From NCBI GenBank assembly GCA_944325505.1, contig CALVAJ010000006.1, forward strand, positions 1-64,000: a stretch of 64,000 nt of DNA, read 5' to 3'. The position numbers were made by a program, and so were the translations under genes. Of the stretch, positions 34,743-45,500 are shown one piece after another (the stretch's first letter is position 1; each line of letters begins with the position of its first letter). The notes under the pieces were generated by a model. That model saw only the letters and a list, made by a program, of their open reading frames with translations. It made no database searches and was not told the DNA's origin. Origin of the DNA: an uncultured Bacteroidales bacterium. Lineage in GTDB: Bacteria > Bacteroidota > Bacteroidia > Bacteroidales > UBA932.

Positions 34743-37250
34743 CTACTCTGCGGAAACAATCTTGATGTTATCAAGGAACCACCTGTTGGCGGTTTTTACT
34801 CCCCATTCTTGCTGCTTGATAGTGATTTTGGTATCTGCAGTTACCGTTGCTCCTGTAAGTGCCACGGATGCATGTATCCATTCCAATACATGACCGTTTT
34901 CCCAGCCATGAGTCGGAACTTCAAATGTCTTTACATCATCGCCATTAGTAACTTCCACTATAAGGTTGACAGGATCTATTTTAAAATCGTTAGAAGATCC
35001 TTGTTTCATCGGACACCAGTCAAAATTAATATTCAACGCCTCTCCGGTCGGGATACCATCTATTGATGGCAATACAATACCTGCTTGATAACTTGTTTTT
35101 CCGAATTTCAGATAATTCCTCTGAAGATATATGCACTCAGCCTCTTCTTTGCCGTCAGCCCACACTCTCAACATCTGATAACCCTTTTCTTCAAGAGCTT
35201 CCAGAGCAGAGACTCCTTCTGCTTTCGGTGTAGGAAGCTGAGGACAGTATGCATCCAGATCGTCAGTTTCTACAGTCTGACCCGCAGGCTTTCCTTTGTT
35301 GTCTCCGGCCTGAGACCAAGGGTCAAGCCATTCGAAGTTTTCTTCAAACCATGCAAAATAAGACTGATTGACAGTATAAACCGTTTCAAGATTATACTCT
35401 TCATTGTAGAAGCGAATTTTTCCGGACCGATTATCCGCTGACTTATTAGCTAAAACAGTAAAGTCAAATGTCAGGACATCAACCATAGCCTTTGTGTTTG
35501 CAGCCGGAGTATATTCAATCCAGTCCGGCAAAGAATTCTCATCAACGGAAACATCGACATTGGCCTGAAGTTTTATTGACAATTTATCTTCTTTAGAAGG
35601 AACACTACCTGAATTCCCTCCGACTATGCTTATAAGCGGTTCAAGTACGGCACCGGCCGCCCCCTGGATAACAGTAATTGATTTAGTGGACATTCCTGCA
35701 GTAACGGTAAGGACGGCACGACGGGTTGCGCCAGTCTCGTTAGGATCTGCAGAAACAGATACCGTTACATCTTCACCTGCATTTCCGCTGTCCGGAGCGA
35801 ACCTCAGCCAACCAGAGTTCTCATCGGCTGCAAGCGTCCAATTCTCAGTAGCGTTTACCGTAAAGCTGACCGGATCGCCGGAACCTTCAAGAACTACAAA
35901 ATCACCCTCAAGGTCCGGTGTATTAATCTCCGCCTCGCCTCCTACTCCTGTAGCGACTACAGAAATCTGTGCGATCGCATCATCTTTCCCGGAAATACGT
36001 GCGGTTCCACCGTTAGGAGCGGACAAAGCCCCTTCTCCATTAGCCTGCCAATTGGCAGCACAACGGAACCTCACCTGAAGCGAAGTGGCAGGATTTACAA
36101 CTTTGAAGTTTGTGTTAACAGTAATATACTCATTGGTTATCAAAGCTGTAGTATATTCGATTTCCGAACCGGGCTCATTGGTGGTCTTCACTTCACCGGC
36201 AGGCAGCCACTCATTTCCATCGAGATATTCAAGCATCCAGAACTTATGTCCGGTTCCTGACACCCTCGTTACAAAAGATATATTGAAAACCGTATTCGCA
36301 GGGACTACGGCAGGCACCTCGAACAACCAGTAATCACCAGGCCATGCTCCTTCTACATACGGATCACCGGTACCTCCTATAATCCTGTTGAACTTGCCGT
36401 TATCAGGTTTTCCTGAATCCACACCTTCGACATAAGAAAGATAGCCAAGACCGTTTTCATCTTTATTGGCAACTTCCACCTTGTTGTTCTCTTCGAACGA
36501 CTCCTTATATCCCGGCTCGTCCTGTCTCCCATTGAATTTCCACACAGCCGGAAGACCGTAAAGTTCCTGGGTTCCGGTCTGCATAACCGATATTTCCTGA
36601 GCGACTTCAGAATCGCCTTTCTTCTGAACTAAGAACACACCGTTTCTTGGAGACGGAAGTGTGGATTCGGCTACTTTCAACACAAGGGTCCCCTCTATCT
36701 GCTCGGCGTCCGGAGCCATAGTCAGCCATGCTCCGTCAAGACCGGAATCATCGGATGTACAGACCAGTTCCAATTCCACATTGGTTTCCATGGCGATTTC
36801 CAGCGTCGATTCCTCGTAAGTCACCACAAAAGATGTCTCCTTCAATGCTACATATTCTCCCCTGGTTTCCTGGGTAACAGTAAACAAAGCCGGCTGCTCG
36901 ACTCCGTCAACCAGCATTTTGAAATAGGCCTCTCTCACGGATGCGGAAAAGTTCTCCTCAACCAGAAAAGTAAAATATCCGTCATCTTCTCCGCGGTCCG
37001 GAAAAGGTCTCACCCAATCATATTCCTCTACAGGAACAATTTCCCAATTCTGGTTCGATCGGATAGTGAACCGTGTAGCGGTAGAGGCAGTATTTCCGTC
37101 ATAAGGCACATTATACGAACTTGCCTCGCCTTCTATACTGAACATAGGATCCGCCAGTTCTTCCTGCTGACATGACGGAACCGTCATCATAAGGGCGGTA
37201 AAAGACAGTATCGCCCCGACTTGCTTTATTATTGATAAAAATTTACGCAT
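34743..37250 (-). CDS. Multi-domain BACON-like surface lipoprotein
   Basis: An 835-residue lipoprotein with signal ending TVPSC (Cys27) followed by acidic QQEE. Beta-rich repeats resemble BACON/Ig-like domains at about 35-115 (FTIRSNQNWEIVPVEEYDWV), 120-225, 435-530 (FTVNATENWTLAADENSGWL) and 535-640. Two jelly-roll-like regions (about 230-430 and 645-835) may bind ligand. No catalytic motif is visible. BACON domains are common in secreted glycan- and mucin-associated proteins. It is 25 bp after the SusD-like gene (13 bp if the alternative ATG at 37262 is used), so it is probably a third ligand-binding component of the SusC/D complex. Confidence 0.78.
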   Translation of the reverse strand: MRKFLSIIKQVGAILSFTALMMTVPSCQQEELADPMFSIEGEASSYNVPYDGNTASTATRFTIRSNQNWEIVPVEEYDWVRPFPDRGEDDGYFTFLVEENFSASVREAYFKMLVDGVEQPALFTVTQETRGEYVALKETSFVVTYEESTLEIAMETNVELELVCTSDDSGLDGAWLTMAPDAEQIEGTLVLKVAESTLPSPRNGVFLVQKKGDSEVAQEISVMQTGTQELYGLPAVWKFNGRQDEPGYKESFEENNKVEVANKDENGLGYLSYVEGVDSGKPDNGKFNRIIGGTGDPYVEGAWPGDYWLFEVPAVVPANTVFNISFVTRVSGTGHKFWMLEYLDGNEWLPAGEVKTTNEPGSEIEYTTALITNEYITVNTNFKVVNPATSLQVRFRCAANWQANGEGALSAPNGGTARISGKDDAIAQISVVATGVGGEAEINTPDLEGDFVVLEGSGDPVSFTVNATENWTLAADENSGWLRFAPDSGNAGEDVTVSVSADPNETGATRRAVLTVTAGMSTKSITVIQGAAGAVLEPLISIVGGNSGSVPSKEDKLSIKLQANVDVSVDENSLPDWIEYTPAANTKAMVDVLTFDFTVLANKSADNRSGKIRFYNEEYNLETVYTVNQSYFAWFEENFEWLDPWSQAGDNKGKPAGQTVETDDLDAYCPQLPTPKAEGVSALEALEEKGYQMLRVWADGKEEAECIYLQRNYLKFGKTSYQAGIVLPSIDGIPTGEALNINFDWCPMKQGSSNDFKIDPVNLIVEVTNGDDVKTFEVPTHGWENGHVLEWIHASVALTGATVTADTKITIKQQEWGVKTANRWFLDNIKIVSAE

Positions 37251-37275
37251 AATAGATCTCATTTATAGACCGCAG

Positions 37276-38898
37276 TTATTTAAGGTCGTCCGCCGTAATA
37301 TCCGTTATACCTGCACCTGAGTGATGTGGCTTCGACTTTCCGCCGTTGCGGTATTTATAACTCCAGATCAGGGCCGTATGCATATTGTTGTCCCCACCCA
37401 TCCTCTTAAGTGCTTCTGCCACATTGGCAGGATTAGATGATGTAGAACTAGGCGGATAACCGAAACGTGTCGGAAGTTCAAAATCGTTCGCGTTCGTTCC
37501 CTTTCCGATGGTAAGCAAAGGGAATTCGTTGCGTCTCCACTCATTATACGGTTCAAATGCTACCCAGAACTGTGAAAGCCACTTCTGCGACAGAATCAGC
37601 TGCCTTGCATTTCTGTACATGCTTCCACTATTGCTTGCAGCCTTGTCGTACGAAGCAAGGGATGAATTCAGGAAAGTAGTGATAGCAGATTCTTCTATCA
37701 CGACAGGTTCTTCTGCATACCCCCCGTATGGAGCCCAATATTCGATATTGGCACGCAGCGCTGCTTCATAATACGATTTTGCCGTACCCGAAAGCTGGAG
37801 TTTTCCTGCTTCTACACCTTCAGCATATATGAACAGCAGTTCGGAGTAAAGCATCAGAATACCGTCCGCATTATTCCGGCAAAGAGTCTGGTAGTTAGGG
37901 CAGGCGGCACCGTCATCGGCAGCTTCCTTCTCGCCTTCAGAACATCCGGCAATGGTACCCTTCCAATAACTTCCCCTCATGGTGCCCCAGATATTGAGCC
38001 TCGGGTCGATTTCCTGCACCTGATGGGATTCACTCTGGCTTACCATCATATTTATCACGCTCTCCGAAAGCCTGTGACCGGTAAAGTCAGATTCCGTCGT
38101 CTTGTCCGTACCCCAATATGACTGATATGGGTCAGTACCTGTAAACGGAACTACCGCATTGTCATCATTTGAAGTGAAAACAGGATATTCATCAGGAGAA
38201 TCTATGATTGTCTGGATTTCATTCCAATACTTGTCATCAGTAACGGCAATCCTGCACAGAATGCGAACTTTCAAGGAGTTGGCGAACTTTCTCCATTTTA
38301 CTGCATCATCATTGTACATCTTGTCAAGTCCGGTCTTCATAGGCTTCGGACCTTCTGCAAGTATGCTGTTTGCCGTTTCAAGATCAGCCAGCAACTGATC
38401 GAACACATCTGCCTGTGAATCGAATTTCGGAGTTGTAGTTCCACCTGACGGTCCCTGATACGCCTCTGAATAAGGGATGTCACCGAAAAGACAGGTCAGA
38501 TTATACAAATGAAAAACTTTAAGCACAAGTCCCAGTGCCTCAAGATATTTATCACCGTCATTACGGGCCAGATCTATCAAGTGGTAGCAGTCATACCCGT
38601 ACCGGGCAGGATTGTCCCAAATAGTCTGCCAGTTACCGTCGGTAATAAAGTACTGGTTAATCTGGTTTGTCGCTCCTGCAGTATATGCTGTCATACCGCA
38701 GACCTCGTTGTTCCACTCCCATGTGAACCTCTGGGCATAAGAACCTGTACTATAAAGGAGAGGTTCAAAGACATTGTAGGCTTTGACCTGCCCTACCGTT
38801 ATTTTGTTCGGGTTGGTGTTCAAGTCCTCGAAATTGAGGGTACAGGATACGGCACCCAACAAGACAAGACTCGCACTCAACAATTTAATATTTCTCAT
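37276..38898 (-). CDS. SusD/RagB family outer-membrane lipoprotein
   Basis: A 540-residue lipoprotein of the SusD/RagB group. The lipobox GAVSC gives Cys19, followed by TLNFEDLNTNPN, a typical SusD start. SusD blocks visible are GDIPYSEAYQG near 136, KWRKFANSLKVRILCRIA near 200 and LILSQKWLSQFWVAFEPYNEW near 435. It forms the lid over the SusC channel and binds the nutrient at the cell surface; the ligand cannot be read from sequence. It begins 2 bp after susC ends. Confidence 0.93.
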   Translation of the reverse strand: MRNIKLLSASLVLLGAVSCTLNFEDLNTNPNKITVGQVKAYNVFEPLLYSTGSYAQRFTWEWNNEVCGMTAYTAGATNQINQYFITDGNWQTIWDNPARYGYDCYHLIDLARNDGDKYLEALGLVLKVFHLYNLTCLFGDIPYSEAYQGPSGGTTTPKFDSQADVFDQLLADLETANSILAEGPKPMKTGLDKMYNDDAVKWRKFANSLKVRILCRIAVTDDKYWNEIQTIIDSPDEYPVFTSNDDNAVVPFTGTDPYQSYWGTDKTTESDFTGHRLSESVINMMVSQSESHQVQEIDPRLNIWGTMRGSYWKGTIAGCSEGEKEAADDGAACPNYQTLCRNNADGILMLYSELLFIYAEGVEAGKLQLSGTAKSYYEAALRANIEYWAPYGGYAEEPVVIEESAITTFLNSSLASYDKAASNSGSMYRNARQLILSQKWLSQFWVAFEPYNEWRRNEFPLLTIGKGTNANDFELPTRFGYPPSSTSSNPANVAEALKRMGGDNNMHTALIWSYKYRNGGKSKPHHSGAGITDITADDLK

Positions 38899-38900
38899 AA

Positions 38901-41900
38901 TCAGAATTGAAGCTTAATGTTGAAACCATAGGATCTCGTCATAGGGAATGAACCGGACTCGATTCCTCTCATAATATTCGCACCGTTCATAGTACCGACT
39001 TCCGGGTCATAGAACGGGAAGTTTGATATGCAGAACACGTTTGTCGCATAAGCTGCCAACGTAATCCCCTGCAGAACCTTGGTCTTTTCTATAAGTTTTT
39101 TAGGGAAATTGTAGGCAATCCTCACTTCCTTGAGTTTGAGGAAAGAAGTGTCGTATGTATATTCTTCAAAGTTGTATCTGTTTGCCTTGAAAGAATTATA
39201 ATATGTAGCGACATCGTTTACAATGGTATTATTTACCTGACAAATGGTATTTCCGGATTCATCTGTACCCACTACATTTACAGCATCAGGGACAAGACCG
39301 TCATAACGTCCTTCGAGAGTATTGGTGAGTTTACCCTGATAGCCAAGACATGCAGCTGTTACAGAATTTGTTACACCACCGAGCTGAGCCGAGAAGGTAA
39401 GTCCGAGGGTAAGGTCCTTCCACCTTAAGGAAGTAGACAGACCTCCTGTCCAGTCAGGATTCACATTGCCGAGATACTGAAGACCGTCATCGAAGGAAGG
39501 CATTCCTGTAGAGGCATCGACAATCATCTTTCCGGAGCAGTCAACCTTGTTGCCATTTGCATCCAAATAATATGATCCTGCCGGAGCCTTTTTAAGGCCT
39601 TTTCCGTACAGTGCTCCCATTTCCCTGCCGATATAGTTGTAAACGAACAGACGACCGCCGATAGTCGTAGAATAATCGGAATTATGAGGAGTAGCCGGAT
39701 CCCATCCGTCATACATCTCTTCAAGCGTACCAATGTTTCTGGCCATATTGAACGAAATGTCCCATGTCCAGTCCTTGCTTCTTATCGGGACGAAATTGGC
39801 TGAAATTTCTATACCTTTATTTCTGATAAGACCGATATTCTGGGTATAGTATTTGGCTCCGGACATATAGTCGTTCATCACATCGTATATCTGGTCAGTG
39901 ACATCCGACTGGTACAGAGCGACATCGAAACCTATTCTGTTCTCCAGGAACTTCGCCTCGATTCCGACCTCCCAGGTAGCCACATTCTCCGGCTGCAGGT
40001 TAGGATTAGGAACAGTGGCTTCAGGCCTGTAACCGCCAGGGAATCCGGTATCTTTATAGTACTGGTCAAGATCATAAGGATCGGTATCCTTACCTACATT
40101 AGCCCATGAAGCCCTGAGTTTCAGATAAGTCACCCACGGAGCATTCTCAGTGAAACGGAACACCCTGTCAAGCATTACACTTCCGCTGACTGACGGATAA
40201 AAATAAGACCAGTTGCCTCTTGCCAACGTTGAAGACCAGTCATTACGGCCGGTAATATCGAGATAGACCATCTCATTCCACCCGAGGGAAACAAGACCGT
40301 AAAGGCTGTTCACGACTTTGTTCGAACGGTAGAAACTGAAATCAGGAAGGATTTCAGCAGGGTAGTTTGTATAGTTGTATACACCTTCTACATTCAACTG
40401 GTCAAGAGTATATTTCGAACTTCTCCTGTTGTATGTACGGTTGTTGCCTCCAAATCCGACAGTCACTGAAAATCTGTCATCAAAGAAAGAATTACTGTAC
40501 TTGAGCATGAAATCCGAGTTGAAATTCATGACAAGGTTAGACTGCTCGCGGTAGAAGCCCCTCGGATAATTGTATGAATAGAACGGTTTCTGCTGTGTCC
40601 TGAACTCATTGTTTACATCGGCGGCAGTCTTCAGATCAAGGGTAAGATGCTTGAAAAGCTGAATATTCAGACCTACCGTTCCGAGTATCCTGTCCTTATC
40701 CATGCCGTTTGTCATTTCGTAGAGGACCCTGTACGGGTTGTAATAGTTGTCTCGTCCTACAAGATAATCATAATTGGCATAGTTCTGTGCATTGTACCTT
40801 CCGCTGAAATACTCATCATAGTAGTTGCGCATGCTGTCGGTATTCTTTGACCATACCAGCTGATACATTACACCGTTGTTTGAATAAGAGCTCGACGGCA
40901 TGTTATCCGAGTCCGTACGGTAATAATTGATCTTTGCGAACAGCTTGATGGACTTGTGCAGCTGTGAATTGAAAGACAGGGAGATTGTCTGCTTCGTATA
41001 ACCTGTATTAGGCAGGATCCAACTGTTCCGGCTGTCCTTGATGGAAAGTCTTGCATACGTGCCCTTACCGTTGCCTCCTTCAATACTTATCGTATTGTCC
41101 CAAGTGGTTCCGGTCTTGAAAATACCTGTATACCAGTCATCCTGATATACCCACGGTGTAGCTTCCGCAACTCCCGTCTCCCAGTTCATACCGGCATACT
41201 GATATCTCATGACATTAGGATTGAAGCGCTCTCCGAAAGCATACCGGCTCTGGTTTCTTGCTATGCCTTCAGGATTCAGGTCCCCGCCCCAGAAATTGTA
41301 CGGTGTGGTACCCATGTCTGAACCGGAACCGTACTCAGTCTGAAAATCAGGCCAGTATCCAGCCTGCTCTACTGTAAACTGGGAGCTGAATGTAACGCCG
41401 ATACCTTTTACGTTCCTGCCGGATTTCGTTGTAATGATAATGGCACCATTACCGGCAAGCGATCCGTACAAAGCAGTTGCCGCAGCACCTTTCAATACCG
41501 TAATGGACTCAATGTCATCAGGGTTCAGGTCCGATGCACCGTCACCGAAATCCACAGGAGCATCCTGATTTACATAAAGGTTACCGCTTGAGTTGGAAAT
41601 GGCTCCTGAAGTAATTGGAATACCGTCGACGACAAACAGGGCAGCACTGTTACCGGTAAGGGAGGTCTCTCCTCGGACAACAACCTTCTTGGAACCGATA
41701 GGGCCAGACGAGGCCGAATTGAAATTAAGTCCTGCCACCTTTCCCTGCAGGCCGCTCAGCCAGTTGCTGTTCTGCACTGCAGCGATCTGATCGCCGGAAA
41801 CATCGGTGGCGGCATAACCGATGGAACGTTTCTCCCTCCTGATACCGAGAGCCGTCACGATGACCTCATCCAGCTGCTCGCTGTCCGGTTTCATGATTAT

Positions 41901-42200
41901 CTCGTAGAATGAAGATACTCCGACTGTCACTTTTGCGTCATGATAGCTCATGAACTGAGCGATCAGGACATCTCCTTCTGAAGCATTTAATGAAAACTTT
42001 CCGTCTGCATCCGTAATGGAATAAACAGAACTGTTTCCTTCAACAGAGACCATTGCACCTGCCATGGGTGCAGACTTGTCCGTGTCATAGACGACTCCGG
42101 AAATAGGATTCTGGGCAAAGGCGCAGATACCCGATAATATCGCACCCCCCCCGACTACTAACCGAAGAATCCCTGACGGGAATCTGAATGAATTAAACAT
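38901..42200 (-). CDS. SusC/RagA family TonB-linked outer-membrane transporter
   Basis: A 1099-residue TonB-dependent importer. A signal peptide ends near AFAQ (about 30), a carboxypeptidase-regulatory-like domain follows (about 32-110), then the SusC box LDEVIVTALGIRREKRSIGY near 115, the plug with GKVAGLNFNSAS and VLKGAAATALYG, and a 22-strand-type barrel ending with an aromatic residue (NIKLQF). It imports a ligand captured by the SusD-like protein using TonB energy. No sigma/anti-sigma or hybrid two-component regulator gene sits next to it, so regulation is encoded elsewhere. Predicted leader about 148 nt. Confidence 0.94.
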   Translation of the reverse strand: MFNSFRFPSGILRLVVGGGAILSGICAFAQNPISGVVYDTDKSAPMAGAMVSVEGNSSVYSITDADGKFSLNASEGDVLIAQFMSYHDAKVTVGVSSFYEIIMKPDSEQLDEVIVTALGIRREKRSIGYAATDVSGDQIAAVQNSNWLSGLQGKVAGLNFNSASSGPIGSKKVVVRGETSLTGNSAALFVVDGIPITSGAISNSSGNLYVNQDAPVDFGDGASDLNPDDIESITVLKGAAATALYGSLAGNGAIIITTKSGRNVKGIGVTFSSQFTVEQAGYWPDFQTEYGSGSDMGTTPYNFWGGDLNPEGIARNQSRYAFGERFNPNVMRYQYAGMNWETGVAEATPWVYQDDWYTGIFKTGTTWDNTISIEGGNGKGTYARLSIKDSRNSWILPNTGYTKQTISLSFNSQLHKSIKLFAKINYYRTDSDNMPSSSYSNNGVMYQLVWSKNTDSMRNYYDEYFSGRYNAQNYANYDYLVGRDNYYNPYRVLYEMTNGMDKDRILGTVGLNIQLFKHLTLDLKTAADVNNEFRTQQKPFYSYNYPRGFYREQSNLVMNFNSDFMLKYSNSFFDDRFSVTVGFGGNNRTYNRRSSKYTLDQLNVEGVYNYTNYPAEILPDFSFYRSNKVVNSLYGLVSLGWNEMVYLDITGRNDWSSTLARGNWSYFYPSVSGSVMLDRVFRFTENAPWVTYLKLRASWANVGKDTDPYDLDQYYKDTGFPGGYRPEATVPNPNLQPENVATWEVGIEAKFLENRIGFDVALYQSDVTDQIYDVMNDYMSGAKYYTQNIGLIRNKGIEISANFVPIRSKDWTWDISFNMARNIGTLEEMYDGWDPATPHNSDYSTTIGGRLFVYNYIGREMGALYGKGLKKAPAGSYYLDANGNKVDCSGKMIVDASTGMPSFDDGLQYLGNVNPDWTGGLSTSLRWKDLTLGLTFSAQLGGVTNSVTAACLGYQGKLTNTLEGRYDGLVPDAVNVVGTDESGNTICQVNNTIVNDVATYYNSFKANRYNFEEYTYDTSFLKLKEVRIAYNFPKKLIEKTKVLQGITLAAYATNVFCISNFPFYDPEVGTMNGANIMRGIESGSFPMTRSYGFNIKLQF

Positions 42201-42353
42201 AGATTTATAATTAGTTAATAAATAATAAGGTATTTTAAATCCTTTTTATACGAAAACAGTCATCTTGTCGAATAACGGCTGTAAAGTTCTAAAAGGGAAT
42301 TTATACGGCTATTGCAGTATTATTAAAAATCAGTTGCATTTTCATTTTGAAAG

Positions 42354-42361
42354 CAAATATA
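42354..42361 (-). promoter_or_regulatory. -7 promoter box for the susC operon
   Basis: The complement reads TATATTTG. No -33 TTG at 19 nt, which suggests activator- or alternative-sigma-dependent use. Predicted transcription start near 42348. Confidence 0.45.
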
Positions 42362-42507
42362 TGAATATTTCGTAAATAATTAAATAAAAATTGATTTATT
42401 TGCGGAAAATACTGGCAGGCAGCATGAATCTGCAGGAAAATTCCTTTCTTTTCGAAACTCCGGGACTATTCTTTCGAAAACGGAGGCCATGATACTGAAT
42501 TTTTTCT

Positions 42508-42515
42508 TACATTTG
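42508..42515 (+). promoter_or_regulatory. -7 promoter box for the AsmA-like gene
   Basis: TACATTTG fits TAnnTTTG exactly. Predicted leader about 18 nt to the ATG at 42539. Confidence 0.5.
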
Positions 42516-42538
42516 AAAGATTGTATATTTCAGGTGTT

Positions 42539-45500
42539 ATGGAAGCGCATCAAAAGCAAAAAAGAGGCTGGATTAAAGTCCTGATATGGGTGGTTGCAGT
42601 CTGGGCGGTTGTACTGGCCATTATCCAGATAGCCTTGTCGCCGGCAGTGCTGACGAGGCTGGCAAACAGTTTTGCTGCCGATTATATTGACGGGGAAGTC
42701 TCGTTCGGGAAAGTATCCCTTTCCGTATTCAAAAGTTTTCCCAATCTGAATGTCAGTTTCGATACCGTATCCGTCACCTATCCGTCGGAGCGGTTCATGG
42801 ATATGGAAGACAGACTGGGGGTACGGCATGTTGCCGGAAGAGGGAACGGATGCGATACTCTCATGTCATTCAACAGGTTCTCGGCATCGCTGAATCTCGC
42901 GGCCCTTACAGTCGGCCAGATAAGGATTCCTGCCCTGACGCTGGAGAAACCGAGGATTTTTGCCAGAAGCTATGACGAAGACAGCGCAAACTGGAACATA
43001 CTCAAGGTCCCGGGCTCCGAAGAGAGCGACACCACAGAAAGCAGGATGCCAAAAATCGTACTGGGAAGAATCCTTTTCAGTGGAAATCCGCTTATTATAT
43101 ATAATAGTGTACCCGATACCGCCAATATAGTCATGAACATGCGGAAGATGCAGTTCAACGGCAGGGTAAGGTCGGACGGAAAGGAGAGCAGGAGGATCAA
43201 CCTGCGGGTGGACAGCATGTTCGTCGCCGGGAGATTCCCTTCGGATACTGCTGCCCTTGCCCTGGAAAAATTCAGGATCGGGATGTCGAGAGGCAACGTA
43301 TATGCCGGAGCCGAAGCCACTACATTCCTTGCCACACGTTCATACGGCAGACTTCGGATCCCCGTCAAGTTCAATACAGGGATTGAATTCACCAGGGATT
43401 CCATTCCAGGCGTCTCTCTGCGGAAGTTCAAGGCCGAAATTGCAGGGATACCGCTGCAGGTATCTGCAGACGTAAAATTCGGAGGGGCCGGCAGGCTATA
43501 TGTTAAAGGAGATGCCTCTATAGACAACTGCAAGGTAAGCGATGTGCTGAAATACCTGAACAAAAGCATATTCAAAGACGCAGATCAGATACAGACCGAT
43601 GCCGCAGTCACCATTGTGGCATCATGTGACGGGTGGTATTCGTCTGCGGAAGGATGCATGCCCGCAGTCACGGCTTCTGTCCTGATTCCGCAGTCGGAGA
43701 TCAGCCATAAGAAATTCAACACATCGAATACCCTTAGACTCGATGTCTCTCTCAAGGGTGATGAAACAGGAATGGTCACTCTGTCGCTCAATGACCTGGC
43801 GGTATCGGGCAAAGCTCTTGAAATAAATGCGAAAGGCAAAGTGGATGACCTCATCGGCAATGATCCGCTTATCGGCATAGATGCCGGCGTAGCTGTAAAA
43901 CTGGACACACTCAAAGGCCTGATAAAAAGAGGCAGCGGCATTGAAGCCGGAGGAAGCCTGAGCGCTGAAATAAAAGGATCGATGAAACTGTCCCAGATAG
44001 ATCCGTACAGGTTTGCCGATGCGGATGTGGCCGGATTCATAAAGAGCGACCGCCTGGACCTGCATGTCGGGGAAGATTCTCTCGATGTCCATATAGACAG
44101 CCTGGATATCGTGCTCGGAGCCTTGGGGAACAGGCGCGATTCGAGCATCGCCCAAGGGGAAAGGATGCTCGTCCTTGCGGCCGGAATAGACAGTCTTAAG
44201 CTGAAATACAAAGACCGGATGTATGTCAATGGCCGCGGGCTGTCCCTGCAGGCAAAGAATGCAGCCGCAATACTTGACAGCAGCGACTCGTCCAGATTCT
44301 ATCCTTTCGGAGGACGGCTCAGGATAGGTTTTCTTGCCCTTGCGGGAGCGGACACTTCCGTTGTCCTGGTTGCAGACTCCGACAACACCTTCAGGATAAC
44401 TCCGAAAAAGGAAAACAGGGAAATCCCGGTACTCGCACTCGAGAGCAGTACAGGAGGCATTTTCCTCAGAGGACCGGTAAACAGAATCGGCATCAGCGGC
44501 CTGGAACTCGATGCGACTGCAGCCATGAATTCCATAGAAAGGAGACAGAAGGCCAGAGCTTTTGTAGACTCTCTGGCACGACGGTATCCGGACGTGCCGC
44601 GCGATTCCCTTTTCGGACATTTCATGAAAATGCGCGGTCCGAGGAATATCCGGGTTCCGGAATGGCTGACCGAAAAAGACTTCATGAAGCAGGACCTCAG
44701 CTTCACCATGGACTCTTCCATAGTGAAGATATTCAGAGAGTGGGATGCGGAAGGCTCACTCGCCCTGCGCAGGGCGAACCTCATAACTCCGTATTTTCCT
44801 CTGCGGAACAGCCTGCATAACGTAAAAGGCAAATTCAACAACAATGAAATAGATCTTGAAAGCTTCAATGCAAGAAGCGGACATTCGAATCTCTCGGCCG
44901 AGGGGACACTGAAGGGAATAAGGGGGCTCGTCGCCGGACGAGGGTTCCTCAACCTTGATCTGGATATAAAATCCGACAGCCTGAACATCAACGAACTGCT
45001 GGGAGCATACTCTGTGGGAAGCAAGTTCGTACCGAAGGACATACCTGCAGTATCCACTCCTGAAAGTCTGGTAGACATAGATGATGACAGCTATCAGGAG
45101 ACATTCGTCACCGACACGCTTGCCGATGCTGCGGATGTAGAAACTTCACTGATTGTCGTGCCGGCAAACATCATCGCAGGAATCCGTCTGGATGCCTCGA
45201 ATGTAACGATGTCGGATCTGAAGCTGAGCAGGATGCAGAGCCGGCTCACCATAAAGGAAAGGTGCGTACAGTTCATGAATACGTCTGCGAAATCCGAAAT
45301 AGGAAACATAGAATTCGAAGGATTCTATTCCACGCGGACGAAAAAGGACCTGAGTACAGGGTTCGACCTGAATGTCAGCGACGTAACTGCAGAAAAGGTA
45401 ATCGGGCTTATCCCTGCCGTTGACTCGCTCATGCCTATGCTCAAATCCTTCAAGGGACAGCTTGACTGCCAGATAGCCGCCACTGCCGATATCGACACGT

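Larger units (their letters stand above)
42201..42538. other. 338-bp divergent intergenic region between susC and the AsmA-like gene
   Basis: The longest gene-free stretch in the window. It is AT-rich and contains a minus-strand -7 box for susC at 42354-42361 and a plus-strand -7 box for the AsmA-like gene at 42508-42515. I saw no tRNA, strong hairpin or ORF of note. The long susC leader (about 42201-42348) could hold post-transcriptional control, but I recognise no element there. Confidence 0.6.
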
